Below, piece by piece: positions 36,854 through 47,426 of a stretch of DNA of 64,000 bases. This stretch comes from AP-15 sp963698995. GTDB lineage: Bacteria; Pseudomonadota; Alphaproteobacteria; ATCC43930; CGMCC-115725. The position numbers and the translations under genes are program-made. The stretch's first letter is position 1, and every line of letters starts with the position of its first letter. The notes under the pieces were generated by a model that saw only the letters and a program-made list of their open reading frames with translations, searched no databases and was not told the DNA's origin. Location: contig CAVOTD010000031.1 of assembly GCA_963698995.1 (NCBI GenBank), positions 1 through 64,000 on the forward strand. The letters are read 5' to 3'.

Positions 36854-38492
36854 TCCGCAAAGAGTGCCGCGCGGCAAGAATGGCCGCGCGCCCGACCCTT
36901 TTCGCGTCGGCGGCTGGGTGCCGATGCGCGAATATCGCGAGGACGAAGAGGTGGATTTCGCCATCGTCGGCACCGGCGCCGGCGGCGGCACGCTCGCTTG
37001 CCGCTTGGCCGAGGCCGGGTTCTCGGTCGTCGGCTTCGACGCCGGGCCCTGGTGGCGCCCGCTCGAGGATTTCGCTTCGGACGAAGCACATCAGCAGAAG
37101 CTCTATTGGACCGGCGAGCGCATTTGCGACGGCGCCGACCCGCTGGTGCTCGGCGCCAACAACTCCGGCCGTTCGGTCGGCGGCAGTACGGTACATTTCG
37201 CGATGGTGTCATTGCGCTTCCGTCCGGAGTGGTTCAAATCGCGCAGCCTGCTCGGCTACGGCGCGGACTGGCCGCTCGATTGGCGCGAGATGTGGCGTTA
37301 CTACAGCGAGGTCGAGCAGGCGCTGAAGATCTCCGGTCCGGTACGCTATCCCTGGGGGCCGCATCGGCCGCGCTATCCCTATCGGCCGCACGAGCTGAAT
37401 GCCGCCGCCCTGGTATTGGCCAGAGGCGCCGAGGCGATGGGGATTGCCTGGGCGCCGACGCCGCTCGCCACGGTCTCGGCGCCGCGCGGCCGCTCGCCGC
37501 CTTGCGTCTATCGCGGCTTCTGTCAGTCGGGCTGCTCGACCAACGCCAAGCAGAGTGCGCTGATCACTTGGATTCCGCGTGCCATCTCTGCCGGCGCCGA
37601 GATTCGCGATCTGGCGATGGTCGGCCGCGTCGAAACCGACCCAAATACTGGTCTGGCGACCGGCGTGCATTATTGTCGTGAGGGCAAATGGCGATTTCAG
37701 CGGGCGCGCAATGTCGTGGTTGCCGGCTATGCAATCGAGACGCCGCGGCTGTTGCTGAACTCTGCCGATCGCCGTCACCCCGACGGCCTCGGCAATAGCT
37801 CCGGCCTCGTCGGACGCTATCTGATGGTGCAGGCCAACCAGGCGGTCTACGGCACGATGGACGAAGAAATCCGCTGGTACAAGGGCCCGCCGTCACTCAG
37901 CATCACCGAGCACTGGAACTATATCGACACCGGCAAGGATTTTTTCGGCGGCTATTGCTACATGAGCCAGGGACCGCTGCCGGTCGCCTGGTCCGGCATA
38001 GTCGCCGGGGCCCGTGGACTGTGGGGTCAGCGGCTCCGTGACGAGATGGAGAACTATAATCACCAAGCTGGACTCAAGATCGTTGGCGAGGTCCTGCCTG
38101 ACGAGCGCAATCAAGTCACCCTCGCCGACGAGACTGATGAGTTTGGCTTGCAGATGGCACGTGTGACATTTTCTTATGGCGAGAACGACAGGAAATTGAT
38201 TGGCCATGCCATGAGGTGGATGCGCGACAGCCTCGCGGCCGCCGGCGTCCACGAGCTTTGGGACGAGAACGACGATACCTGCCATCTCAACGGCACCGCT
38301 CGTATGGGCGACGACCCGAGTAAGAGCATCGTCAATGCCGATTGCCGCAGCTGGGATATCCCAAACCTGTGGATATGCGATGGGTCGGTCTTTCCAACCG
38401 TTGGCGGCGTCAACCCTTCGCTGACGATCCAGGCAATCGCATGCCGGACTGCGGACCGGATCCGCGCTCTGGCCGCTAGAGGTGACCTTTGA
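36837..38492 (+). CDS. GMC family oxidoreductase, large subunit of gluconate-dehydrogenase-type enzyme
   Basis: Intact 551-aa flavoprotein from ATG 36837. The FAD motif VGTGAGGGTLACRLAEAG lies near residue 44, NNSGRSVGGSTVHFAM follows, a cysteine-rich FCQSGCSTNAKQS occurs mid-protein, and the C-terminal GMC signature reads DGSVFPTVGGVNPSLTIQA with the active-site His-Asn region HLNGTARMGDD. It would oxidise a sugar or sugar acid and pass electrons to the respiratory chain, via a cytochrome subunit that is not encoded next to it. The preceding membrane protein with paired histidines may take that role. The earlier open frame (from 36438) is shadow coding of the small subunit. Confidence 0.92.
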   Translation: MPVSDDPQRVPRGKNGRAPDPFRVGGWVPMREYREDEEVDFAIVGTGAGGGTLACRLAEAGFSVVGFDAGPWWRPLEDFASDEAHQQKLYWTGERICDGADPLVLGANNSGRSVGGSTVHFAMVSLRFRPEWFKSRSLLGYGADWPLDWREMWRYYSEVEQALKISGPVRYPWGPHRPRYPYRPHELNAAALVLARGAEAMGIAWAPTPLATVSAPRGRSPPCVYRGFCQSGCSTNAKQSALITWIPRAISAGAEIRDLAMVGRVETDPNTGLATGVHYCREGKWRFQRARNVVVAGYAIETPRLLLNSADRRHPDGLGNSSGLVGRYLMVQANQAVYGTMDEEIRWYKGPPSLSITEHWNYIDTGKDFFGGYCYMSQGPLPVAWSGIVAGARGLWGQRLRDEMENYNHQAGLKIVGEVLPDERNQVTLADETDEFGLQMARVTFSYGENDRKLIGHAMRWMRDSLAAAGVHELWDENDDTCHLNGTARMGDDPSKSIVNADCRSWDIPNLWICDGSVFPTVGGVNPSLTIQAIACRTADRIRALAARGDL

Positions 38493-39787
38493 TTTGTCAC
38501 GCGCGAAGGGCGCTGGTGGTGGTCTGCGGCGGTAAAGCAAGCCTGGCGTCGGCCGCCTCCCCATCGCCTCTGCGCTATGGTCCTGCAGCTTATGGTACGC
38601 CATTTTCGCCGAGCACTCCGTTCGCATAGGACAGGGCCGTATTGTTGCTCGCGTCGGAATATGCCTGCGACTGGTCGAAGCGCAGAAAAAGGCCACATGT
38701 TCGGTGCTGATGCCGAGAAAGTCCTCGATCTTGCGGCTCTCGCGCGGCTGAAACCCGAAATTCTCTTCATCCGGCGTTGCTCCTCAATTTCTGCTTTTGG
38801 CACTGACCGGCGGCGCTCGCCGTCCACCGGCATTTCCGCTGTTGAAGGGAGACCGGCGCTGCTTTGACGGCGGCAGGTCTTCTCAGGTTGACCCAATCCG
38901 GACATTTTATTGTGGGTTACGCACCGGCTCGCCCGCCGCCCGGAACGAGACTGCGGCGCAGCAGGCAGGGTCCGTGCGCCGCCGCACCGGATTCCCGGGC
39001 CAAAAACCGCCTGCAAACCGGCATGTGTGCGCCTCGTTTGGGGATCAAGGTCTATAACGATGGATGTTCAGGTGATGAGGGTATTCCGTCGCCGCTGAGC
39101 GTCGTGCGGCTTGGCGCGAGCAGTCATTGGTCATTCAAGATGGTATCCCGGACATCTCTCTTGGCCGACGAGCGCCGCCCTGTCAAACCCCGCGAGGCCG
39201 GTCCAGTTCCAACGATCAGCGCGATCGGATCAGTATCGATCGGACCCGTTGCTGACCGGTAGCGCGCCGGTGCTTGCTTAGGTCTCACGCCCCTTCGGGA
39301 CGCGCGCCGCCATCTCGAGCTAATCCGGAGAGTTTGTGTGTGGGAGGTTCGGTGCCGAATCGTCGAAGCCGATTTAGCTGAGCTCTAAATAAAAAGGTAG
39401 GCACTGGCGCTCACCCTCATGAGTACAGGGAATGTCGGGTTTGAACTACTGGGTGCCCGGCAGCGGGTCTATTTTTTGCCGAGTGTGAACCGCCTCACAC
39501 CTCCCGATGGATCTCTGAATTATTTCTACTGATGGTCGACTGTGGCGGCCCATCTGCGAGCAGTGGGCTCTACCAGGCTCATTTGGCGGGGATCTCAGAT
39601 AAGGGCAGTTCAACAAGCCGATCCAGATGATCGATAGGAGCAAGCCATGTGCTCAGTATTACTGCCCCGTCACTATGAAGCACAAAAGCACCCCACGGCG
39701 GCGCCTTACTTTATAAGCCTGGGGCTGCGAAGGGAGGTTCCCGAAAGGCGCGAAAGGGGGGCGACATTACGCCGTACCGAGGTGATC
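38493..39787. other. 1.3-kb region without recognisable genes
   Basis: No frame in either strand resembles a known protein, and base composition falls toward the right end. It separates the GMC operon from the DUF3306-like remnant and may be deletion scar or decayed DNA at a module boundary. Confidence 0.5.
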
Positions 39788-40315
39788 ATGATGGTTGCCC
39801 TAACGGTGCTGGTCTTTCTCGTGAGCGGAGCAATGGCTCAGGTGCCGGAAAAGATCCCGCCCATTTTCTCGAGCGGGCTGCGTGACGTGACACCCGTCCA
39901 AACACAGGCCATCGGGAAACTCAGGTAGCGTGGCTCACTCGAATTCCTCTTCGATGCGACGAACCTGACACCGATCGGATCGATTGACAGCGGATCCGAC
40001 ATCCGGCCCTTCCTGGCTAGCGGCATGCCCACGCATGTGACACGTGCGGCCCTTCGCCGTGCTTGGTCGACTGATCCGGGGATCCGCGACTTCGTCGGCC
40101 TGTCCGAGAATTCCTGGGACTTCAACGCGCCAGGGGGTGCTCCGGGATTTGGCCCTCTGACAACGGACGGCTCTAGTCGGCTTATCGCGCGGACGATGGA
40201 AGAGACAGAGAGCTTCGATCCTGAGCGCCTCGGTGCCGAGCGGTTAACGCACGACCAGCCCCCGGTACTGACTGGTGAAGCCTTACAGGCCAACGGTCCT
40301 GGCCAAGTCAAATGA
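39788..40315 (+). pseudogene. exported DUF3306-like protein interrupted by TAG
   Basis: ATG 39788, preceded by GAGGTG, opens a signal peptide (MVALTVLVFLVSGAMAQ) and VPEKIPPIFSSGLRDV. The frame meets TAG at 39926-39928, then the same frame continues SLEFLFDATNLTPIGSIDSG, PFLASGMPTHVTRAALRRAW and FVGLSENSWDFNAPGG to 40315. Over 57 positions it shares 46 identical residues with the intact DUF3306 gene at 47423. A second short copy of the KLR-x-R context at 40352 has CAG where this one has TAG, so a Gln-to-stop change is likely. DUF3306 proteins accompany formate dehydrogenases; this copy is a partial duplicate fused behind a secretion signal. Confidence 0.7.
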
Positions 40316-40595
40316 GTGTGCCGATACGCTGGCCCAGATACCGGCCATAGAGAAACTCAGGCAGCGCTCCGCAACCCTACAGCTGGTTCTCGTTCAGCTC
40401 GCTGTCAACGCGCCGGGTGGCGACCGATGTTAACCTCATCCGAACACGCCAGAGTTGGCGCTGCCCAGACGCAGTGGATGGCATCAGGGGCTCGAGCGGG
40501 AAGGGGAAAATTTCCGCTGCGCTTGCGCTGCGTTGGTTAGGCTGGGACAATTTGAATCGTCATGAGCCGCTTACCGGTTAAATGAGGTCTGGGTG

Positions 40596-41267
40596 ATGGC
40601 CAGCAATTACATCGAGCGACCGCCTCTTGCCGTCTCTCGGCATTTGCGCGGCCTAATTATTGTGGCATCGATCTTCGTACTGGATCGTCCAACAATCAAC
40701 TTCATCCATGACACGGCAATAGCACTGCCTTGCGGTTTGGTCGTGCCCCTCGGCGTCCTCGGAGAGCCAACGCCGTTCATCGTCGCCAGTAGTTTTGTGC
40801 TATTATTTTGTGGAATTGTATATTACAATACCGGGTTTTCATTTTCGGAATTTCGAATTCCAGCTCGTGCATTCTTTATCTTCCTCGCAGCGATGGGGTC
40901 ATGGCTTATCGCGAAGATGCTCGAAATCTCATTCGGACGACCCCGACCCCCCGGTCTTTATCTCGCTGGAGGCATCTATGCATTTCAACCGTTCAAGGCG
41001 GCTACGGATTTCGCGTTATTTCCGTCTGAACACGCGGCAGTTGCGAGCGCAATGGCAGCCGCATTTTCTATCTTGATTCCCGCTTATCGTCCAACTTTCT
41101 TCTTTTTGGCCATCATCATTTCAATGAGCCGACTTGTAATCGGATTGAATTATCCGGGCGACATACTGGCTGGAATGATCCTTGGCATGATTACCGTCGT
41201 CTGGCTGAACGCGATGTTCGATCGCTTCGCCATTGAACTCCGTGCGGACAAACGTCGACCGCGATAA
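40596..41267 (+). CDS. PAP2 superfamily membrane phosphatase with altered motif
   Basis: A 223-aa polytopic membrane protein. The PAP2 motifs can be traced: KMLEISFGRPRP (motif 1), FPSEHAAVASAMAA (motif 2, normally PSGH) and SRLVIGLNYPGD (motif 3, normally SR-x5-H-x3-D). In motif 3 the nucleophilic histidine is Asn, so classic phosphatase chemistry should be lost unless the base call is wrong (CAT versus AAT). Five to six helices surround the motifs. The gene is clearly AT-richer than its neighbours, a sign of separate origin. Start at ATG 40596 with GAGG 9 nt upstream; a GTG directly before is possible. Confidence 0.8.
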   Translation: MASNYIERPPLAVSRHLRGLIIVASIFVLDRPTINFIHDTAIALPCGLVVPLGVLGEPTPFIVASSFVLLFCGIVYYNTGFSFSEFRIPARAFFIFLAAMGSWLIAKMLEISFGRPRPPGLYLAGGIYAFQPFKAATDFALFPSEHAAVASAMAAAFSILIPAYRPTFFFLAIIISMSRLVIGLNYPGDILAGMILGMITVVWLNAMFDRFAIELRADKRRPR

Positions 41268-41766
41268 GAAGCTTACCGAGCCACTTGGCGCGTCGACGTC
41301 CCTCAACTTGGGCGGGCCACGGTACTTGGACAGCCGGATGATTAAACACCAGTCCTGCCTCCAGCCCATTGTGCGAAGGTTTGTCGGCCCCGCACGAGCG
41401 CGGCGCCTTAGCGAGCTTTCAAAGCCGTACGGCGTCCGTCGCGAAAGCGACCTCGACAGGTTCCTGGAAGAAATTAAGGCAACCGCCCCAATTGCTGCAA
41501 TTACGACAGCGACGATGCAGGCGACCATAAAACTGCGCATCCCAGTCGTCTTGTCCACGATTCATCGGAAGGTAGGATATTCGAAGATCACCGATCAAGC
41601 GGAACCCAACGGCAACGGTAGTGCCCAGCCAGCTCCTCTTCCTCGTTGTTGCTGGTTTGAGGGCTTGGTGTCGGGTTATCGTTGGGATGGCCACCGCACT
41701 TATGATACGAGGTCGATAGATCGCCTCGTATGCGTTTCATTCTGACCTATCTGATCTGTCTGCGCC
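41268..41766. other. 500-nt gap upstream of the formate dehydrogenase locus
   Basis: No convincing gene; short frames only. The right end contains the inverted repeat at 41705-41731 and presumably the promoter for the WD40-cytochrome gene. Confidence 0.45.
41705..41731. promoter_or_regulatory. inverted repeat upstream of WD40-cytochrome gene
   Basis: ATACGAGG at 41705-41712 and CCTCGTAT at 41724-41731 are perfect complements; the 11-nt spacer contains a further short cgat/atcg pair. It ends 35 nt before the ATG at 41767, a position fit for an operator or a 5' leader hairpin. Confidence 0.4.
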
Positions 41767-43029
41767 ATGCTGATCGGGTCGGCTCTCTGCCTTACGCCGG
41801 CCGAAGCGCAATTACGCGGGCACGGCGGTCCGATACGCGCGCTCGCGATCTCTGCCGATGGCGCCACGGCACTCTCGGGCAGCTTCGACACCTCAGCGAT
41901 CCGCTGGTCGCTTCGGCGCAATACCGCCGAGCAGGTGCTGCGCTTTCATGAGGGCGCGGTGAATGCGGTGGCGATCCTTACGGACGGCCGCGCCGTAACC
42001 GCCGGCGAGGACGCCCGTATCGCCATCTGGACGCCGGGCAAGACAGGAGCCCGACGCTGTCTCTTGAAGGACACCAGGGGCCGATCGCTGCACTCGCGGT
42101 ATCGCCTGACGGTGCCACGCTCGCCTCGGCGTCCTGGGATCGTACGATCCGCTTGTGGCCGCTCTCAGGTGGCGCGCCACAGGTGCTGGAGGGCCATCAG
42201 CAGAATGTCAACGGGATTGCCTTCACGCGGGATGGTAAAGCGGTGGTAAGCGTCGGATACGATGCAACCGCGCATATCTGGCCGCTGCATGGACGAGGTT
42301 CGCCGCTGGTGGCGCCGCTGCCGTCGCCGCTCAATGCAGCGGTGGCTGCACCGGACAGCGAAATCATTGCTGCTGGCGCCGACGGCAAGGTGTACTTTTT
42401 GGCGTCGGCTGGTGAGCAGCTTTACGCGGTTGAAGCGTCGTCCACGCCCATCACTTCCCTCGCGATATCAGACAACGGCGAGCGGGTGGCGGCGGCGAGC
42501 ATCGGAGGTTCGGTCGTCATCATCGATCGGAGGACGCGAACGCTTGCCCGTACGCTGCTGGGGTCTGGTCCGTCGGTCTGGTCGGTCGTGTTCTTTCCCG
42601 ACAACCGTACGCTGCTGACCGGCGGCGCTGACCGGATGATCCGCCGCTGGGATTCCGACAACCGGCGAGCCGATCGGCACAATCGCGATCGGCGGCTCCG
42701 AGGATCCGCTCGCCGCCTATGCTGGCGATCCGGGCGCGCAGGTGTTTCGCGCCTGCGTCGCCTGTCATACGCTCAAGCCTGACCAGGACAACCGCGCCGG
42801 CCCGACATTGCACGGCATCTTCGGGCGGCGCATTGCGACCCTGGCGGGCTACAATTTTTCCGAGGCGCTCAAGCGCCTCGACATCGTCTGGACGCCGGAA
42901 ACGGTGGCGAAGCTGTTCGAGATCGGCCCCGCGACCTACACGCCCGGCACCAAGATGCCCGAGCAGCGCATCGGCGCGCCGGAGGACCGCGACGCCCTCG
43001 TCAAGTTTCTTGAACGGGCAACGAAGTAA
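41767..43029 (+). pseudogene. WD40-repeat protein with C-terminal cytochrome c, three frameshifts
   Basis: ATG 41767 begins a signal-like LIGSALCLTPAEAQ and WD40 blades (GHGGPIRALAISADGATALS, then HEGAVNAVAILTDGRAVTAG). Sense shifts at about 42046 and 42062 to give GHQGPIAALAVSPDGATLAS and LEGHQQNVNGIAFTRDGKAV, and again near 42657, after which the C-terminal domain reads FRACVACHTLKPDQDNRAGP and LHGIFGRRIATLAG. The CVACH haem site and GTKMPEQR (Met ligand) identify a class I cytochrome c. Each break is cured by removing one base. The chimera, a beta-propeller plus haem domain in the periplasm, would be an electron acceptor or docking partner for formate dehydrogenase. Confidence 0.8.
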
Positions 43030-45050
43030 TCAGCTTTCCGGCTTCCTCTCGCGCTCGCGCAAGTAGTCATCGGTCGTGCGCGGCTTCGGCCGCGAGGGCG
43101 CGCCGTAGGGGTCAAAGCCCTCCTCGGTAACGACGGCGACGCGGCAATCTTCGCACATCTTGATGACGTCGAGGCGGCTTTGCGAATTCTGGTACATCCA
43201 ATGCCTGCCTTCGAGCCTGGCGGCGACGCGTTCTATCGAGCTTTTGACGCCGAACGGTTTGCCGCAGCGGATGCAGGGGAACGGCTCCTCTTGCTTGAGC
43301 ACGCGCGCCGCAATCGCTGCATCGCCGAAGGCGAGACGCGGCGTGAGGCTCATCACTTTCTCCGGGCAGGTCGCCTTGCACAGGCCGCACTGCACGCAAG
43401 CATCTTCAGCAAAGCGCAACAGAGGCCGGTCGGGATCATCCGATAGCGCACCGGTCGGGCACGCGGATACACAGGACAGGCACAGCGTGCAGCCCTCGAC
43501 ATTGATTTCGACGGCGCCGAAGGGCGCCCCGGCGGGCAGCGCGATGATGTCGGTGGGCGCCGGGGCTATGCGATGAAGTTCGCGCAGCGCGAATTTCAGC
43601 ACGTCGCGCTTCGCTCCTACCGGCTCGAAGGTCGCGGGCCGGGATACCGGTTCGCCGGGTTCGATCGCGTGCAGCGCTTCGCCGAGCGCAAACGGATCAT
43701 CGGTCTCGATCGTCGCGAGGGGTTCGCCCGAGAAACCGAAGCTCGCGAGGATGGGCTCAGCCAGAGCGATCGTATCGTACAAACCGGCAAGGTCATGGCG
43801 CGCCTTGGCCCGCAGGATCACGCGCACAGCTGCCGCGCCGTAGGCGAAAGCCGCAGCGATTACTTCGAGGCCGATTTGCGTCACTTCGTTGACGGCGAGC
43901 GGCAGGACATTGGCAGGCAATCCGTCGCCGTGACGGGCGAGGGCATCGATCAGCGCACCGCCATGATCCTCATCATGAATAAGAAGAATGGGCAGCGCGC
44001 CGCCCGCATCGCGATAGACCGTGAGCAGCGTCCGCAGCTTACGCATCAGTACATCGACGGGCGGCAGCGCATAACCGGCGGCGCCTGTCGGACACGCCGC
44101 AGCGCATTGGCCGCAGCCGGCGCAGGTTTCTTCGTCGATTGCTACATGATCGCCGGCCGGCGCAGATGGCGCTGGTCGGGCAAATATCGAGGCAGCGGCG
44201 GCAGCCGACGATGTGCGATCGCGAATGAACGCAAAGATCTGCAGTGAATGTGACGTAACGCGGCTTGTCGAAGGTGCCGACGAGATCGCGCGCGCGCAGT
44301 ACGGCCTTAAGTACGGCGGCGGGATCGCCGAGGATCGGCGCGGAGGTAACCGTCACGGAGGTCCGCGGCCGGGAACAATGGCGGGCCGCCCGAGATGTCG
44401 AGCATGATGTCGCAGCGCGACACAGCGCCATCTCGCGCCGGTCCGAAGGTCAGCGCGTCGCGCGAGGAGGGACGCGGCAAGGCGTAATCGTCTACGACGA
44501 TCTCGAACGCGCCAAGATGGCCCTTGGCCGCGCGGATCGTCCCCTTCACGATCGGAAAGTCGGTGGTGCGCGGCGGCGTCAGATCATCGGGCCGGGTGAT
44601 CAGCACGGTGATGTCGAGATGTTCCTTGAGCAGGCTCGACGCCTCGATTGCGCGCTCGTCGCGCCCGTAAACGAGAGCAACTCCCGCGCTTTCGAGCGGT
44701 ACAGAAGGAATGTCCGGCATCGGCGCTGCGGCGGCCGCCAGCAGCGCCGCCATCTTCGGTCCCGCCTTTGCGGCCTCGGCGGACCAGCCGGCGTTTTCGC
44801 GTATGTTGACAAAGCTCACATCACCGCTGCCTTCGGCGGCGATCTCGCGGAACAGCGGCGCTTCCTGCGTGCAGGCTATCGTGATCGGCGCCCCCGACGC
44901 CAGCAGCGCGCGAGCGCGCTCGAGCTCGGCTCGGCAGAGTTGGCGGCCCGCGACGATGTCGGCTCCACGGCATCCCCGCTCGAACGCACGCGCGTCAAGC
45001 GGCATCGTGTTTTCGCACGAACAGACAAGAAGGGTGCGCCGGTCAGGCAT
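43030..45050 (-). pseudogene. multi-cluster 4Fe-4S protein of formate dehydrogenase locus, two frameshifts
   Basis: A cytoplasmic iron-sulfur protein of about 670 aa after repair. The N-terminal piece (DRRTLLVCSCENTMPLD) has a cysteine pair and ends in SRCDIMLDISGG; one extra base near 44340 leads to VLRARDLVGTFDKPRYV and CRRCLDICPTSAIC, another near 44170 to CAGCGQCAAACPTG, and the long C-terminal part adds CTLCLSCVSACPTG, CVQCGLCKATCPEK and CIRCGKPFGV. These make at least four [4Fe-4S] sites. Such proteins lie beside DUF3305/DUF3306 and fdh genes in Rhizobiales; their role, maybe electron transfer during cofactor insertion, is not established. It is divergent from the next genes. Confidence 0.8.
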
Positions 45051-45122
45051 CAGTTTGCTCGTCAAGCGCGTAGCGCCAAGCTATATCTTGTCCAGCGATT
45101 GGACGTAAGGTCGTAAACTAAT

Positions 45123-45882
45123 ATGCAGCGGGAGGGGCGGCGGATACAGCAAGCGCGATGCGCGCATCCTTGACCTGCCGCCGCCCTTCCGGGTGGTGGT
45201 GCTGCGCGAGGTCGGCGACGCTTTCGCCCATGCCTGCGCCCGAGCCGCTGAGTTCGGCGCCGGAACTCTCGTCTTTGTCGGCCGCTTTGACCTCGCCGAG
45301 TTCGCCGTCGTCTTGGAGCCGGACGAGCCGCTCGCGTCTGCGCGCCGCGCATTCTATGCCTGCATGGTCGCGCTCGGCGACACCCTCGCGGCGCCGGGCG
45401 CCGCCGGAAAAGCCGATCGTCATTGAATGGCCGGACGCGATCTATGTCGATCGGGGTCTCATTGGCGGCGGGCGGCTTGCTTGGCCGGATCTCGCCGACG
45501 AGCACGCGACGCCGGATTGGCTCGTCTTCGGTGCTGCAATTCGCACCGTGTCCCTGAGCCGGGAGAGAATCCGGGCTGCATCCGCTTTCGACCGCACTCG
45601 AAGACGGAGAGTTTTGGCGATGTCAGTGCAGAGCGCCTCGTCGAAGGCTTTGCCCGGCATCTCATGGTTGCGGTCGATCGCTGGCAGGAGAGCGGATTCG
45701 CCCCCATCGCGCAGGAATATGTGTCGAAACTGAAGCCCGAGAGCGGGGTGCGTTGCGATATCGGCGAGAACGGGGATCTTGGTGTTCGACGGGCAGGTGA
45801 GCTCATCGAGTGTCGGAAATTGCTGTCCGCCCTGAAGATGCCCTCGTGGCTCGATCCAAGGACCGGGGGACCACGTCTATGA
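45123..45882 (+). pseudogene. biotin/lipoate protein ligase-like protein, frameshifted
   Basis: This is the lipoate/biotin-ligase-like protein that regularly accompanies formate dehydrogenase in alphaproteobacteria. Sense segments in three frames are GYSKRDARILDLPPPFRVV with REVGDAFAHACARAAEFG, then EKPIVIEWPDAIYVDRGLIG and DWLVFGAAIRTVSLS, then GDVSAERLVEGFARHLMVAV and SKLKPESGVRCDIGENGDL. Deleting single bases after the ATG at 45123, near 45402, near 45560 and near 45612 gives one uninterrupted protein of about 250 aa. The ligase-type fold is visible in the middle, but the target protein is unknown. The start at 45123 is provisional because a shift follows directly. Confidence 0.65.
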
Positions 45883-45901
45883 CGGCGCATGGGAAGCGCG
45901 A

Positions 45902-46912
45902 ATGAAGGATTTTTGGCTCTCCTGCGGCCATCATCTGACGGATCACGACACCGATGGCGGGTTGCTGGTCACCGACGAATTTCTGAAAGCATATCTGGCG
46001 CGGCCGGAGCTGGCTCCGCCGCCCGAAGCCTGCGCCGTCGAGCGCGGACTGCACGCTGCGCTGCTCGCCGATCCACGCCGCCGCGTCGGCAGCGAGCGAG
46101 ATTGCTGCAATCGCGGACGCGGACGCGCGGGAAAATTGGCAGCTGATGGTCGCCGTTTCGCGACCATCTGTTGCGTCACAAGACGCTGGAGGCGGCCTAT
46201 CTCGATCTCATACGCCGGAACGTCGGCGACACGCCGCCGCTCTTCCTCGACCAGCTCGTTCACGTGATTTTGCGCAACGCCCTCGACGGCTGCGACGATC
46301 CGTTCGTGATCCGCGCTGCGGAGCTTTTCTTTCGCCCGCAACGAATGACGACGCATGACGAAGCGCTGATCGCCGCCGACGAGGAGACCATCGCCGGCAC
46401 GGGCGCGGCGCCATTGTCGCCCCTCGTGTCCATGCTCGGCATTCCGGCGGGAGCCCAGATCGATATTCTGACGGATGACAACGCGCACAGCTACTGGAGT
46501 CCGGAGCGATCTTTTCGACATGGCGCTCGATCTCACGGTCGGCCGCCGCGGTCTGGCGGCACTCGGCGAGGCCATCGAGCGGTGGGTGCAACATATGCTG
46601 TCCGTCGACGTCGCAGTCGAGCCGCTGAGCGAAATGCGCGATGTTCCGCTGACCTGGTATGTCGGCCTTGACGCGGAAGGCACACGCATCGGCGACGCGC
46701 TGTGGCATGGCGAGGATCTCGACGAGACGACACAACGCCGCGTGGTCGCGCTATTCCGCCTGACCTTCGGCAATTCGGATCCGGCCGCGGCGCCGATCGA
46801 GGATGACGCGGTCTATCTCATCCTGGCGATGACGACCGACAAGGTGCTGCGCATGAAGCCGCAGAATCTGTTGACCGGATTGCCGGCCCGACGTCTGGCA
46901 GCGCTGACATGA
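45902..46912 (+). pseudogene. DUF6352 family protein, three frameshifts
   Basis: About 335 aa after repair. Pieces in three frames read MKDFWLSCGHHLTDHDTDGG with LVTDEFLKAYLARPELAPPP, then KTLEAAYLDLIRRNVGDTPP, LFLDQLVHVILRNALDGCDD and PFVIRAAELFFRPQRMTTHD, then LFDMALDLTVGRRGLAALGE, MLSVDVAVEPLSEMRDVPLT and WYVGLDAEGTRIGDALWHGE. Breaks near 46094, 46158 and 46506 are each repaired by dropping one base. Proteins of this family are found in fdh loci between the lipoate-ligase-like gene and DUF3305; no biochemical function is known. Stop overlaps the DUF3305 ATG by 4 nt. Confidence 0.7.
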
Positions 46913-47426
46913 GCCCGGTCGCGCCACTCCTGCGCATTCCCGTTGGCGTGGTCGTCGAGCGGCGCAAGGCCAGCTCGCCATGGGCCGATGTCATCTGGCG
47001 GCCGGTCGCGGTGCTCGGCGGCTTGCCCGATGCAGCCCCCTGGACGCCGCTCGCCATCGACGGAGAAGCGGCGACCTTCTACGCAGGCGCCGCCGACGAT
47101 CGAGCTCTATCGCTCGGAGGCGGATAACTACCGCAGAAATCTGGCATCGGCAGACGCCCGCTATCTGGGTGGCACTGCAGGAGACCGGAGGCGACCCGCC
47201 CTACGCGGTCGCAGCCGTCACCGCGGACCCGGCCGAGGGCGAAGGCTTGACGGAGCCGGGTCAAGGGATCATCGAAGCCGTGGCGATGCCCGAGCCGTTG
47301 CGCCACGCCATCGCCGCGTTCGTCGCCGAGCATCATGTCGAGCAAGTCTTCAAGAAGCGCACGCGCGACCGCGCCGATCCGGAAGCGTTGGCGCGGCACG
47401 GCCCGCGGTACAGAGACCGACAATGA
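46909..47426 (+). pseudogene. DUF3305 family protein, two frameshifts
   Basis: The N-terminal frame reads RIPVGVVVERRKASSPWADV and WRPVAVLGGLPDAAPWTPL; after an extra base near 47093 the sense continues ELYRSEADNYRRNLASADA, and after another near 47161 WVALQETGGDPPYAVAAVT and HHVEQVFKKRTRDRADPEA. This is the complete DUF3305 pattern (about 170 aa). Function is unknown; DUF3305 and DUF3306 are adjacent in nearly all proteobacterial respiratory fdh clusters, which suggests an assembly role. ATG overlaps the previous stop by 4 nt, and its own stop overlaps the next ATG by 4 nt. Confidence 0.8.

Noticed and set aside
39926..39928. TAG as pyrrolysine
   Set aside because: A parallel sequence has CAG at the same place and no Pyl genes or context are seen; a point mutation is simpler.
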